This document shows, piece by piece, positions 8,443 through 17,831 of a stretch of 64,000 nt of DNA (positions are counted from its first letter, which is position 1; each line of letters begins with the position of its first letter). A model generated the notes under the pieces. That model worked only from the letters and a program-made list of their open reading frames with translations, was not told where the DNA came from and ran no database searches. Origin of the DNA: Paenibacillus wulumuqiensis (GTDB taxonomy: Bacteria; Bacillota; Bacilli; Paenibacillales; Paenibacillaceae); NCBI RefSeq assembly GCF_000971965.1, contig NZ_KQ040793.1, positions 353,634-417,633 of the forward strand, written 5' to 3'. The translations under genes and the position numbers were made by a program.

Positions 8443-9909
8443 TTACTCTTCCCTGCCGGACAAATCATATACTTCTATAGTGTACAGCTCGGTATCTCCA
8501 TCCGCTGCAGTCAGCATCAGCCGGTCGGCATCCGGTTCCGGGAAAATAAGATCTGTCATTACCGTACGCCCCTGATCGGCAAATACCTCGACCGATGCAC
8601 GATCCACCAAAATCCGCAGCTCCCGCTTGCCCTGAATCGGGTAAAGCGGCGCGTGATGCCGATCCGCAAAATGCTCGTGAAAGGCACTTTGCCCGGAGGC
8701 GGTCCGGTCTATATACAGCTCATCCGTTCTCGCATCCACACCGATGCGTGTACAGCATGATGCACCGATACGTACCTGCAGCTCAAACGATACGTCCCGA
8801 TCTGCCTGAACCAGCAATTCATAACTGTCCAGCCGCAGTGCCTGCATCGCCTGCTGCACCTGCTCCAGCGGTGCCTGTTCCAGGATCAGTACCGGCCGGC
8901 GCGCGGATTGCAGTTCAGTGACCGGAAGCTGCCGCAGCTGCGTTCCTGTATTCGTCATCTCCAGCAGCAGCTCGCGGGCGATCGTCATCGCTCCTCTCCA
9001 GCTGCCGGTCGGCGTCACATTGGCGTACCGCCAGTTGCTCATCCAGCCGAGGTACAATCTGCGTCCATCCTGCTGCGGAATATCCGACCAGCTCACTCCG
9101 GCATAATTATCACGTCCATGATCCAGCCAGCGTACCTGCCGTGAAGCTTCGTCCGGCAGGAAGACATTTCCGTCAAAATGCCCGGTAAAATACTGGGTAC
9201 GCGATCCTTCCCGCCCTTTGCCGTCATCGCCGATGCTGACCAGCATCACCCAGCGGCTAAGTCCCGGTGCATCCTGTACAGGCAGTTCGAACAGATCCGG
9301 ACATTCCCATACTCCATCATGACAGCCAATGTCTGCTCCAAATATACTGCTTTCCGTCCAGTTCTTCAGATCAGGAGAATGATACAGGGCAATCGTCTGA
9401 CCACAGGCGAGCACCATTACCCACCGGCTGCACGCTTCATGCCAGAATACTTTGGGATCGCGGAAATCAGGCTGTTCTCCCCCTTTCAGCACCGGATTGC
9501 CTTCATACTTGTGCCAGGTTCTGCCGCGATCATGACTGTAAGCCAGACTCTGACTCTGCCGTGCCGGATGATCCGGCTGTTCGTCATGATGGGTGAAGAT
9601 GGCGACTAGCCCTGGTTCTCCCGGGAAAAACCCGGTCGTATTGTGCCAGTCCACGACCGCACTGCCCGAGAAAATCGTCCCATGCTCATCCGGTTCCAGC
9701 GCAATCGGAAGCTCCTCCCAGTGCACCAGATCGCGGGTGATCGCATGTCCCCAGTGCATCGGTCCCCAGGTCTCGCCAAACGGATGATGCTGGAAAAATA
9801 AATGATATTCCCCATCCAGATATACCATTCCGTTCGGATCGTTCATCCAGCAGCGTGATGGGGAGAAATGGTAGGCTCCCCGGTAATCGGGTTTTAATTG
9901 TAATGACAT
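8443..9909 (-). CDS. intracellular GH32 beta-fructosidase (sucrose/fructan-oligosaccharide hydrolase)
   Basis: This is a 488-residue GH32 enzyme without a signal peptide, so it should act in the cytoplasm on imported fructosides. WMNDPNG (nucleophile, about residues 22-28), FRDPKVFWHE (transition-state Asp) and WECPDLFEL (acid/base Glu) are all intact. The C-terminal sandwich has the typical DRASVEVFADQGRTVMTD segment. The start is four bases after the stop of the binding-protein gene, so the two are translated together. No phosphotransferase gene accompanies it, which favours unphosphorylated oligosaccharides over sucrose-6-phosphate as substrate (inference). It shares the GH32 fold with the secreted enzyme 35 bases downstream but is much shorter. 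Confidence 0.9.
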   Translation of the reverse strand: MSLQLKPDYRGAYHFSPSRCWMNDPNGMVYLDGEYHLFFQHHPFGETWGPMHWGHAITRDLVHWEELPIALEPDEHGTIFSGSAVVDWHNTTGFFPGEPGLVAIFTHHDEQPDHPARQSQSLAYSHDRGRTWHKYEGNPVLKGGEQPDFRDPKVFWHEACSRWVMVLACGQTIALYHSPDLKNWTESSIFGADIGCHDGVWECPDLFELPVQDAPGLSRWVMLVSIGDDGKGREGSRTQYFTGHFDGNVFLPDEASRQVRWLDHGRDNYAGVSWSDIPQQDGRRLYLGWMSNWRYANVTPTGSWRGAMTIARELLLEMTNTGTQLRQLPVTELQSARRPVLILEQAPLEQVQQAMQALRLDSYELLVQADRDVSFELQVRIGASCCTRIGVDARTDELYIDRTASGQSAFHEHFADRHHAPLYPIQGKRELRILVDRASVEVFADQGRTVMTDLIFPEPDADRLMLTAADGDTELYTIEVYDLSGREE

Positions 9910-9913
9910 TGGA

Positions 9914-11542
9914 TTAGCCTCCTGTCGTCTGTTCAGCCATCTGCTGCTTACTGCGGTCGTAACCGTCCTGCCTGATCTTCAGCCATTCCTGCAGACCGAG
10001 CCGATCCAGCTCCTGCAGATAAGCTGTCCATTCCTGATCTGCCTGTCCATTCTGGTACCATTCGGTCCGCTTGCGCAGCATGTACGGGAACAGATCCGCT
10101 TCAATCGTCGACAGCCGATCCAATTCCTCGATGCTGAAAAATACATTCGGATACGTGTGCTCTGCCTTCATATGCGGTACGAGTACCTTTTTCATCAGAT
10201 CCATCCGCCACTTGGCATCATCCGGCATCGTTGTATATTTGCCAAAGTAATCACTCAGCACGGCCAGCGGACCGCCCACGCTCGTCTTCTGGCGCACCTC
10301 TACCGGCGCCGAACCTTCCAGGGGCAGATGCTTCAGCATCTTTTTGGATTCATCGTATTTGAAAATATTCTGCTGGTTCGTATCACCGTAGGTTCCCCAG
10401 TTATTCTGAACAGACTGCAGCGGGTCATACATCTGGTCGACCCATTTGGCGGTCTGTTCCAGCTGCTGGTTGCTGCTCATGACAACCATGCTGCCCCGCA
10501 TAAAACCGAGTGCATTGTTGCGGGTGACATTGACCTCTCCGTCCGGTCCGGCCAGCGGCGGCATCAGCTCATAATCCTCGTTCATACCGGTAATATTCGC
10601 TTTGTCCCAGGTAAAATACAGCCCGTAGCGCTGATCCTTGCCTTTGGCAAGATAGGTGTTCCAGTCCTGCTGGAACGATTCAATATCAATCAGTCCGCTG
10701 CTGTACAGATCATGCACATACTTGACCGCTTCCCGGTAGCCCTCCTGATTGCCGGTGAACAGTACTTTGCCGTCATTGGTCACGACCGTATGATCGGGAT
10801 TGTCCCCGAGGCCAAAGGAAGCGAACAGAAAGGTCAGATTCTCTCCGCCCGGCTTGTCGATAAAGGACAATGGTATCTCATCAGCCTTGCCGTTGCCGTT
10901 CGGGTCCTGCGTCTTGAACGCCGTCAGTACCTGCTTGAGTTCATCGGTCGTTGTCGGCATGGACAGACCCAGCTTTTTGAGCCATTTTACATTGATCCAG
11001 GGCATATCATCGACGGATTGAATGCGTTCCTTGTCCGTGCCCAGCTCTTCGATCCATGGAAAGGAATAAATATGTCCGTCCGGCGCAGTGATCATCGCCT
11101 TGTATTCCGGCCGTTCGGTCAGCACTTTTTTGAAATTGGGCATATACTGATCGATCATGTCTTCGAGCGGCACGATCGCTCCATCTTTGGCCAGCTGGAG
11201 CAGATCATAATCGCTGTATTCCGCCGCGAAGATTGCATCGGGCAGATCGCCACTCGCGACCGCCAGATTGCGCTTCTCCGCGAATACATCTGTGGTGTAA
11301 CTTTTCCATTCCACATGAACGCCGGTTTTCTGTTCCAGCCTTTGCAGGATCAGCTTGTCATTGGGATCTGCCGGGGCCAGCGGTGAACTGGATGTCATAA
11401 TATGCAAAATGGGCTTGCCATCTGCTGTTTTTTGCGGTTCATTGCCCCCGTCTCCGCAGCCTGTTGTTGCCAGCAGCATGATGGATAAAGCAGACGCGGC
11501 CGCCGCCTTGCGTACCTTTGAATGACCGATGATTTTACGCAT
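9914..11542 (-). CDS. sugar ABC transporter substrate-binding lipoprotein
   Basis: This is a 542-residue extracellular solute-binding protein. The N-terminus is a lipoprotein signal (KAAAASALSIMLLATTGC, lipid-bearing Cys at about residue 29). The mature part has the two-lobed binding-protein pattern with GVHVEWKSYTTDVFAEKRNL, GDLPDAIFAAEYSDYDLL and KTQDPNGNGKADEIPLSF, typical of the large LplA-like class in Paenibacillus. It sits between two permease genes upstream and two GH32 genes downstream. Fructan oligosaccharides, for example from levan or inulin, are therefore the likely ligand. No ATPase is encoded in the operon. Such systems usually share the MsmX ATPase (established for related importers, inferred here). 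Confidence 0.9.
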   Translation of the reverse strand: MRKIIGHSKVRKAAAASALSIMLLATTGCGDGGNEPQKTADGKPILHIMTSSSPLAPADPNDKLILQRLEQKTGVHVEWKSYTTDVFAEKRNLAVASGDLPDAIFAAEYSDYDLLQLAKDGAIVPLEDMIDQYMPNFKKVLTERPEYKAMITAPDGHIYSFPWIEELGTDKERIQSVDDMPWINVKWLKKLGLSMPTTTDELKQVLTAFKTQDPNGNGKADEIPLSFIDKPGGENLTFLFASFGLGDNPDHTVVTNDGKVLFTGNQEGYREAVKYVHDLYSSGLIDIESFQQDWNTYLAKGKDQRYGLYFTWDKANITGMNEDYELMPPLAGPDGEVNVTRNNALGFMRGSMVVMSSNQQLEQTAKWVDQMYDPLQSVQNNWGTYGDTNQQNIFKYDESKKMLKHLPLEGSAPVEVRQKTSVGGPLAVLSDYFGKYTTMPDDAKWRMDLMKKVLVPHMKAEHTYPNVFFSIEELDRLSTIEADLFPYMLRKRTEWYQNGQADQEWTAYLQELDRLGLQEWLKIRQDGYDRSKQQMAEQTTGG

Positions 11543-11665
11543 TATATTCCCTCCCGAATCATATGTTCCGGCTTGATCAGCGAGCGATCTTCTGCCGGAT
11601 TGGAGAACCGCTGTTATTAAAATCGGATATGGACCGAAATACGGAACAGCAGAGTCAGCCTGAAT

Positions 11666-12547
11666 TTATTTGAGTGAACCGACCATGACGCCTTTTTCAA
11701 AATATTTCTGGAAGAACGGATACATCACGATCAGCGGCAGACTGGAGATGACGATAGAGGAATATTTGATCATCTCGGATAGACGCTTCAGTTCGGCCAT
11801 CGCCTGCTGGTCGCCAATCATGCCCGGGGCCGCCTGATTCTGGATCAGGATGGAGCGCAGTACGAGCTGCAGCGGGAACAGCTTGGGATCATCCAGATAG
11901 ATCATCGCATCAAAGTAGGAATTCCACTGCCCGACAAAAGCATACAGCGCCAGCACAAACATGATCGGCTTGGATAACGGAACGACAATCCGGGTGAAAA
12001 TGGTCCATTCCGTCGCTCCGTCCACATTGGCAGCTTCCTTCAGTTCCCTGGAGATACCTTTGAAAAACGTACGGGCCAGAATAATATTCCATACATTGAT
12101 CGCACCCGGAATAATAAGCGCCCACGGCGTATTCAGCATATCCAGCTGCCGTACGAGCAGATACGTCGGAATCAGACCGCCGCCGAAAAACAGTGTCACA
12201 ATAAACAGGGTCATAAACCATTTCCGTCCGACAAGCGAATCTTCTGCCAGTGCATATCCGGCACAGATCGATACGAGCACCGTAATAATCGAGAAGCCAG
12301 TCGCATACAGTACGGAGTTGAAAAAGCCGCGAATCATCGCTTCATTGCCCATTATTTTGCGGTAACCTTCCAGGCTCCAGTCCGCCGGCTGGAAAGAAAG
12401 CCCGCGGTTCAGCAGAACGGTCGGGTCCATAAATGAAGCCACGATAATATAGCCAAACGGAATCACAACGATCAGTACACCCAGACCGAGAAACAGCCCG
12501 TTCAGCACCAGCAGGAAACGGTCAAACGGAGAGTTTTTGACAACCAT
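11666..12547 (-). CDS. carbohydrate ABC transporter permease (LplC/YtcP type)
   Basis: This is a 293-residue inner-membrane permease with six predicted helices. The coupling-helix EAA motif is visible as LKEAANVDGATEWTIFTRIV followed by PLSKP. The C-terminus EKGVMVGSLK is the standard ending of this family. Its start is 54 bases after the stop of the other permease gene. Together they form the heterodimeric channel of the fructan importer. Confidence 0.9.
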   Translation of the reverse strand: MVVKNSPFDRFLLVLNGLFLGLGVLIVVIPFGYIIVASFMDPTVLLNRGLSFQPADWSLEGYRKIMGNEAMIRGFFNSVLYATGFSIITVLVSICAGYALAEDSLVGRKWFMTLFIVTLFFGGGLIPTYLLVRQLDMLNTPWALIIPGAINVWNIILARTFFKGISRELKEAANVDGATEWTIFTRIVVPLSKPIMFVLALYAFVGQWNSYFDAMIYLDDPKLFPLQLVLRSILIQNQAAPGMIGDQQAMAELKRLSEMIKYSSIVISSLPLIVMYPFFQKYFEKGVMVGSLK

Positions 12548-12601
12548 GCAGTTCAGTCCTTTCTTTACATCATGCGCTGCTTGCTTTGCACCACGCGCTG
12601 T

Positions 12602-13573
12602 TTAGTACAATCCCTGATTGTCATTAAGTTTCTTGACGATAAAATTCACACCAAGCAGCAAAATGACATTAATAAGTGAGTTGAACAGTCCGACAGCAGC
12701 CGAATACGCATAATCCCCGGACTGCAGACCAATTTTGTATACATAGGTGGCAATGATCTCCGACGAAGGCAAATTCATCGAGGTCTGCAGCAGGTAAGCC
12801 TTTTCAAAACCGATCGACATAATACCTCCCGCCGCCAGGATGAATACAATCGCCATAATCGGCTTGATCGTCGGCAGATCGATATGCCAGATTCGCCGCA
12901 GCAGGCTCGCTCCATCCAGACTGGCTGCATTATGCAGCTCCGGGTCCACATTGGCGAGGGCCGCTACGTAGATAATCGAAGCCCAGCCGGCGGTTGCCCA
13001 GATATCCGACAAAATATACACCCAGCGAAAATATTCCGGATCGGTCATAAACATCAGCGGCTGACCACTGATCCAGCTGACAATCTGATTGATCGGCCCG
13101 GTAGGTGACAGGAAAATAAACAGCATTCCGGCGATAACAATGACCGATACAAAATTGGGCGCATACAGGAACAGCTGGATATTTTTCTTGATTCCTTTAC
13201 GGCGGACCTGATTCAGCATAAGTGCCAGCAGAATCGGGATCGGAAATCCACATATCAGACCGAACGCGCTCAATTTGAGCGTATTCATAAAAATCACTTC
13301 AAAATTGGGTGAAGTCAGAAATTTCTCGAAATGCTTGAACCCCACCCAGTCACTGTTCATGATGCCCCGGATCGGGCTAAAATCCTTAAAGGCGATAATC
13401 GCCCCATACATCGGCACATACTTGAACAGCAGCGTCAAGATCAGCGCCGGGGCCAGCAGGATATACAAAAAGCTGTTTTTCTTGATCTGCCCCCAGCGTG
13501 TACGGCTGATCCGCTGCTTCTGCATATCTGCAGAATGGGCACTGCGTCTGCCGGCTTTGGCTGAACCTTCCAT
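12602..13573 (-). CDS. carbohydrate ABC transporter permease (LplB type)
   Basis: This is the 323-residue partner permease and first gene of the fructan-import operon. A basic N-terminal tail (about 35 residues) precedes six helices. The EAA-like coupling loop is LHNAASLDGASLLRRIWHID followed by LPTIKP. The family-typical segment YVPMYGAIIAFKDFSPIRGI is intact. The operon order is permease, permease, binding protein, intracellular GH32, secreted GH32. The promoter must lie in the 347-base gap shared with the divergent LacI gene. Confidence 0.9.
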   Translation of the reverse strand: MEGSAKAGRRSAHSADMQKQRISRTRWGQIKKNSFLYILLAPALILTLLFKYVPMYGAIIAFKDFSPIRGIMNSDWVGFKHFEKFLTSPNFEVIFMNTLKLSAFGLICGFPIPILLALMLNQVRRKGIKKNIQLFLYAPNFVSVIVIAGMLFIFLSPTGPINQIVSWISGQPLMFMTDPEYFRWVYILSDIWATAGWASIIYVAALANVDPELHNAASLDGASLLRRIWHIDLPTIKPIMAIVFILAAGGIMSIGFEKAYLLQTSMNLPSSEIIATYVYKIGLQSGDYAYSAAVGLFNSLINVILLLGVNFIVKKLNDNQGLY

Positions 13574-13920
13574 AATCGTCCCTCCGTTTCGCTATTTCCC
13601 TGCTTTTGCTTGCCGGTTGTACCGGTCAGCTGGTTGACCGCGTAAAAAGTAAGTGCTTACATTTTCATTTGTAAGCCTGTTCCTTTACAATTTAAACGAC
13701 TGTTTGTTCATATGTCAATATATTTTGTAAACAAAAATAGTGCATTTATTTAGAACAATGTTTGTTTTTGCACAAATATAATATTACATTTGCACACTTG
13801 CGATTGCTTTTACGTCTCATCTCCTTTATATTTTAGGTATATGCAGCATTATCAGGCTGCCCTGCACCTGTCCTGTCCGACAGGACTGCAAATCCGACAG
13901 CATAAAGGTGGATTGCATCC
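13574..13920. promoter_or_regulatory. divergent control region between fructan operon and LacI gene
   Basis: This 347-base gap is AT-rich in its right half. It contains a cre-like element at 13649-13660 and several TGTTTGTT/AACAAA boxes, including the 5-3-5 palindrome AACAA-TGT-TTGTT at 13754-13766 and a near-palindrome TTTTGTAAACAAAA at about 13723-13736. These are candidate operators for the adjacent LacI protein. No -10/-35 pair stood out clearly. Confidence 0.5.
13649..13660. promoter_or_regulatory. cre-like or LacI-type operator
   Basis: GTAAGTGCTTAC is palindromic except for its two central bases and is close to the core of the CcpA consensus TGTAAGCGCTTACA. It lies 76 bases upstream of the first permease gene. 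It could bind CcpA or the local LacI protein. Confidence 0.45.
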
Positions 13921-14982
13921 ATGACCAAGGAAAAAGTAACGATTCAGCATATTGCCGATGCTCTCGGTATCTCGCGCAATACCGCTTCCAAAGCACTGAA
14001 CGGAAATGAAGGCATCCCGGATGAGACTCGCAGTAAAGTCATCCGCAAAGCCATTGAACTCAAATACAAACAGTTTGCCTATATGGAGAGCGAGGGTCTG
14101 ATTCCGCGCAAGACCGGCAATATCGCCCTGCTGACGACCAATATGCCGGATAGCTCGCACTTTGGTTCGCCGGTCATCAGCGGACTGGAGAAGCGGATCA
14201 GTGCGGAAGGCTATAATCTGTCCATCCATATCGTGCGGGAAGATGAACGTGCTGCCAGGCGGCTGCCGAATAACTTTGACGCGGCTGCGGTGGATGGCAT
14301 TGTATGTATTGAGCTGTTTGACCGGGAATACAGCGAGCTGCTGACCAGCTTGAAGATCCCGGTGATCTTTGTAGATTGCGCATTTGATATCGACTTTTCC
14401 AGCTTCCAGGCAGATATTCTGCTGATGGAAAATGAGCACAGTATCTACCACCTGACCCGAAATTTGCTGGATAACGGGTACCATCGGATTGGCTTTGTCG
14501 GCGATTACAGACATTGCAAAAGCTTTGGCGAGCGGTGGATGGGTTATAACCGTGCCCTGCTGGAAAATGGCATTCCGGTATCCCCCTCTCTCTCGATCCT
14601 CGACGAAGACCGCTTTTTCCTGTTCGAGACGGACTGGATGGAAAAGCGGCTGGAGCAGCTGGATGAACTGCCGGATGCCTTTGTATGTGCCAATGATTTT
14701 ATCGCCGTCCGTCTAATGAAAGCGCTCAAATCCAAAGGACTGTCCATTCCCGAAGAGATTGGCGTGACCGGTTTTGATAACGCTACCGAATCGAGAATCG
14801 TCGAACCGCATCTGACGACCGTGCATATTTACAGCAGTGAAATGGGAATCAAGGCCGCAGAGATGCTGCTCACCCGGATTCGTTATCCCGATCAGCCGTA
14901 TCAGGTGGTGCATGTGCAGACCCGGCCGCTGCTGCGTGACTCCGCGCATCATGCCTCTTCCTCTTCGGTGCTGCACGCGTAA
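13921..14982 (+). CDS. LacI-family transcriptional regulator of the fructan locus
   Basis: This is a 353-residue repressor-type regulator. The N-terminal helix-turn-helix is clear: VTIQHIADALGISRNTASKA followed by LNGNEGIPDETRSKV, the LacI signature. A periplasmic-binding-like sensor domain follows with NIALLTTNMPDSSHFGSPVI, RIGFVGDYRHCKSFGERWMG and IGVTGFDNATESRIVEPHLT. The protein is transcribed away from the fructan import operon. By position it should bind the shared gap and release it when a fructan-derived sugar is present (inference). Length and domain order are normal. Confidence 0.92.
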   Translation: MTKEKVTIQHIADALGISRNTASKALNGNEGIPDETRSKVIRKAIELKYKQFAYMESEGLIPRKTGNIALLTTNMPDSSHFGSPVISGLEKRISAEGYNLSIHIVREDERAARRLPNNFDAAAVDGIVCIELFDREYSELLTSLKIPVIFVDCAFDIDFSSFQADILLMENEHSIYHLTRNLLDNGYHRIGFVGDYRHCKSFGERWMGYNRALLENGIPVSPSLSILDEDRFFLFETDWMEKRLEQLDELPDAFVCANDFIAVRLMKALKSKGLSIPEEIGVTGFDNATESRIVEPHLTTVHIYSSEMGIKAAEMLLTRIRYPDQPYQVVHVQTRPLLRDSAHHASSSSVLHA

Positions 14983-15080
14983 ACTCTGTTATTTGAGGCT
15001 TACGCATGTTCATGCTGTCTGTTGACTGATAGATAATGGCCATGGAGGGATAGGTTATTTCCATAGCCGGATGCATCGCA

Positions 15081-15140
15081 AAAAAACCTGAACCGAACAG
15101 CAATGTACTTGCCGTCCGGTTCAGGTTTTTGTTTTTTTTG
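15081..15140. terminator. bidirectional rho-independent terminator
   Basis: AAAAAACCTGAACCG pairs with CGGTTCAGGTTTTT around a loop of about 24 bases, with T runs on both strands. It separates the LacI gene from the convergent second sugar-importer operon and could serve both. Confidence 0.85.
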
Positions 15141-15281
15141 TATACAGATCCCTGTCTTTCTCCGAAAAATTGTATTTACTGCTTTTCAGACTGAATGACA
15201 ACATGGTAACACTGTTGAACAGGCTTGCTGACTGTCACTTTGCATCTTTAATCGAAATGTAGTTCCAGACCCGGTCAAAGA

Positions 15282-16826
15282 TCATTTCGTACCCGCAGCT
15301 TCAATCTGCGTTTTGTAGGCATCCAGCTGGCGCTGCAGTTCGGCCATAACCTTGTCATAACCGGCCACTTTCAGCTTGTCGCGGAAATCCTGCACTGCCT
15401 GCGCCGGATCACCGGCTTTGCCGTAGGTGATCGCCGGCCCCATCTCTGCGGTCACCTGGGAAATGGCGGTTAGCTCGGATTCGACTGCGGTTTTGTCAAA
15501 TACGAATTGTCCATATGGATACGGCTTTTTGATTTTGTCGTATTCGCTGTACAGAGTATCGATTTTGTCCCATGTGGTATCGCTCGGAATCTCGAATTTG
15601 TCCATCCGACCGGCCCAGAAGTCCGAATAGAACGCATCATTGGTCTCGTTATAATTCGCTGGCAGCACACGCTTGCCATCCTTGATCTCGTATTGTACCC
15701 CTTCCATGCCGTAGTTGATCAGCTGGTAGATTTCCTTGTCGTTACGCATCAGATCATAAGCCATCAGGGCACGCTCCGGATTTTTGCTGTGGGCGCCCAG
15801 GGATACGCCGCCGTGGGTAATCGGCATTTCCACCAGATTGCCGCTCTGGCGGGAGAACGGGAACATTTGCAGCTCCGATCCCGGCTGTTTTTTGTCCATC
15901 TGTACACGCAGACCGGAGAACGTCTGGGTATGATGCTGATCCATACCGGTCTGACCGGCCTGCAGCGCAACACGGGTATCATTTTTGTTGTTCAGTACAT
16001 CTTCGCGCCAGTAGCCTTTATCCGCCCACTGCTTCATCGTGGTGGCAAAGTCAAGGAACGTATCCTCGAAGACCGGACTGACCACGGTATAGCGATCATC
16101 ATACGATTTGGTATTGAATACCGGCAGATAACCGGTCGAGATCGGCAGTTCCAGATATGGAGTATGCGCCTGTACCCAGCCGCCAAAAATGCTGGTGCTG
16201 GACTGTGCATCCCATGGAATCACGCCAGGTTTGTTGTCCTTGATCCACTGCAGGTATTTGCCGATTGTATCCCAATCTTTGATCGGCTCGGTGATGCCTG
16301 CCTGCTTGGCCCAGTCACCGCGATAGAAGAAGCCGTGGTTGATCCACTGGGTGTAATCATTTTCGGGAATGAGGACGATTTTGCCATTATATTTGCTCTG
16401 ATCCCAATCTTCGGCCGGGATCGACTTCCATGTTTCCGGTGCATATTTGGGCAGCAGATCATCCAGCGGCATAAAAGCGCCGCGCTGCGCATTGGACCAG
16501 GTATCCAGCCAGTCCGTACCGATCGTAATCAGATCAACCGGCTCGCCGGAAGCGAGCAGCAGATTGTACTTGGTCTGCCAGTCGGCCCACTCCACCCATT
16601 TCCACTTCACTTCGGCGTTGATCTTCTGTTTCATAATCGCATTGACCTTTTCCATTACTTTTTCAAACTGTCCGTTTTTGGGCTTGTCACCCAGTGCGAC
16701 GAAGGTGACGGTTACGAACTGCGATTTGTCGTCTCCGGCGCCGGATTTGCTGCCGCCGCAGGCAGTCAGCGATAATACGATAACAGCCACCAGCAGTGCC
16801 GAGATCAACTTACGAAATTTCCACAT
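15282..16826 (-). CDS. sugar ABC transporter substrate-binding lipoprotein (second importer)
   Basis: This is a 514-residue binding protein. ATG 16826 follows AAGGGGG and starts a clean lipoprotein signal (MWKFRKLISALLVAVIVLSL then TACGGSK). The frame stays open upstream to 17132, but that part overlaps the permease gene and has no signal-like character. The mature protein shows LLLASGEPVDLITIGTDWLD and the YRGDWAKQAGITEPIKDWDT segment of the LplA-like class. It is the last gene of a three-gene importer operon. There is no enzyme next to it, so the sugar is unknown. Confidence 0.9.
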   Translation of the reverse strand: MWKFRKLISALLVAVIVLSLTACGGSKSGAGDDKSQFVTVTFVALGDKPKNGQFEKVMEKVNAIMKQKINAEVKWKWVEWADWQTKYNLLLASGEPVDLITIGTDWLDTWSNAQRGAFMPLDDLLPKYAPETWKSIPAEDWDQSKYNGKIVLIPENDYTQWINHGFFYRGDWAKQAGITEPIKDWDTIGKYLQWIKDNKPGVIPWDAQSSTSIFGGWVQAHTPYLELPISTGYLPVFNTKSYDDRYTVVSPVFEDTFLDFATTMKQWADKGYWREDVLNNKNDTRVALQAGQTGMDQHHTQTFSGLRVQMDKKQPGSELQMFPFSRQSGNLVEMPITHGGVSLGAHSKNPERALMAYDLMRNDKEIYQLINYGMEGVQYEIKDGKRVLPANYNETNDAFYSDFWAGRMDKFEIPSDTTWDKIDTLYSEYDKIKKPYPYGQFVFDKTAVESELTAISQVTAEMGPAITYGKAGDPAQAVQDFRDKLKVAGYDKVMAELQRQLDAYKTQIEAAGTK

Positions 16827-16876
16827 ATATTGGCCCCCTTTAGAATCGTTACCAAAATGAGATGATGAGCATCCAT

Positions 16877-17818
16877 TCAACCCTTGACCGCACCAACCGT
16901 GATTCCTTTGATAAAGTAACGTTGTACAAACGGGTAAAACAAAATGACCGGGCCGGTCGCGACTACTGCGGTTGCCATCTTCATCGTCTCCAGCGGTACA
17001 TCGCTCATCGCCACATTGGAGGAAGCCGCCGAATTGCGGATAAAGTCGGCGCTGGTGACGACATTGTACAGGAACAGCTGCAGCGGACGATAATCCATAT
17101 CCGGCGACAGAAACAGCATCGCATGATACCATTCGTTCCAGTAGCCGAGTGCGATAAACAGACCGATCGTCGCCAGCGCAGGTGTGGACATTGGCAGGAT
17201 CAGGCGCAGGAAGATCGTAAAATCACCTGCTCCGTCGATTTTGGCCGATTCGGTAATCGCATGCGGAATGGAACGGACAAAGCTTTTCATCATAATAATC
17301 AGAAATGGGGTCAGCAATCCCGGCAGCAGCACCGCCAGATAGTTGTCCTTGAGATCCAGATACTGGGTAATCAGCAGATAGAACGGTACCAGCCCACCAG
17401 AGAACAGGGTCGTAAAGTAAATAAAAAACGAAATTCCGTTCCGGTAGGAGAAATCCGGGCGCTGCAGCGCATACCCGGTCATTGCTACGATAAATAATCC
17501 CACAATCGTACCGACAATCGTGATGCCCATCGTGACCAGATACGAACCGATAATCAGCTTGGGATTCTCGAACACAATCTGATAGGCAAAAGTACTGAAT
17601 TCATGCGGCCAGATATTAAATCCATGCTGCTTGACCGCACTCTCGCTCGTAAAGGACGTGCCCAGAATAAGCAGAAAGGGCAGCAGACAGGAGACGGCAA
17701 ACAGGCTGATGACGATATAACCAACCCAGCGGACAATAATTTCACTCTTATCCTGGCGGATGCGTGCAGGCCGCGGAGGATTACTGCCGATCAGATCCAT
17801 TTTGCTGTTGATATCCAT
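16877..17818 (-). CDS. carbohydrate ABC transporter permease (LplC/YtcP type, second importer)
   Basis: This is a 313-residue six-helix permease. The coupling motif is AITESAKIDGAGDFTIFLRL followed by ILPMSTP, and the C-terminus (YFIKGITVGAVKG) is the normal family ending. It lies 13 bases after the stop of its partner permease and 50 bases before the binding-protein gene. No ATPase gene is present, again pointing to a shared MsmX-type ATPase (inference). Confidence 0.9.
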   Translation of the reverse strand: MDINSKMDLIGSNPPRPARIRQDKSEIIVRWVGYIVISLFAVSCLLPFLLILGTSFTSESAVKQHGFNIWPHEFSTFAYQIVFENPKLIIGSYLVTMGITIVGTIVGLFIVAMTGYALQRPDFSYRNGISFFIYFTTLFSGGLVPFYLLITQYLDLKDNYLAVLLPGLLTPFLIIMMKSFVRSIPHAITESAKIDGAGDFTIFLRLILPMSTPALATIGLFIALGYWNEWYHAMLFLSPDMDYRPLQLFLYNVVTSADFIRNSAASSNVAMSDVPLETMKMATAVVATGPVILFYPFVQRYFIKGITVGAVKG

Positions 17819-17831
17819 CGCTGTGCACCTC

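Noticed and set aside
15507-16775. 422-residue open frame opposite the second binding-protein gene
   Set aside because: It is a shadow of the sugar-binding lipoprotein gene with no coding signs of its own.
16827-17132. N-terminal extension of the second binding protein to 17132
   Set aside because: The ATG at 16826 has a ribosome site and a perfect lipoprotein signal. The extension overlaps the permease gene.
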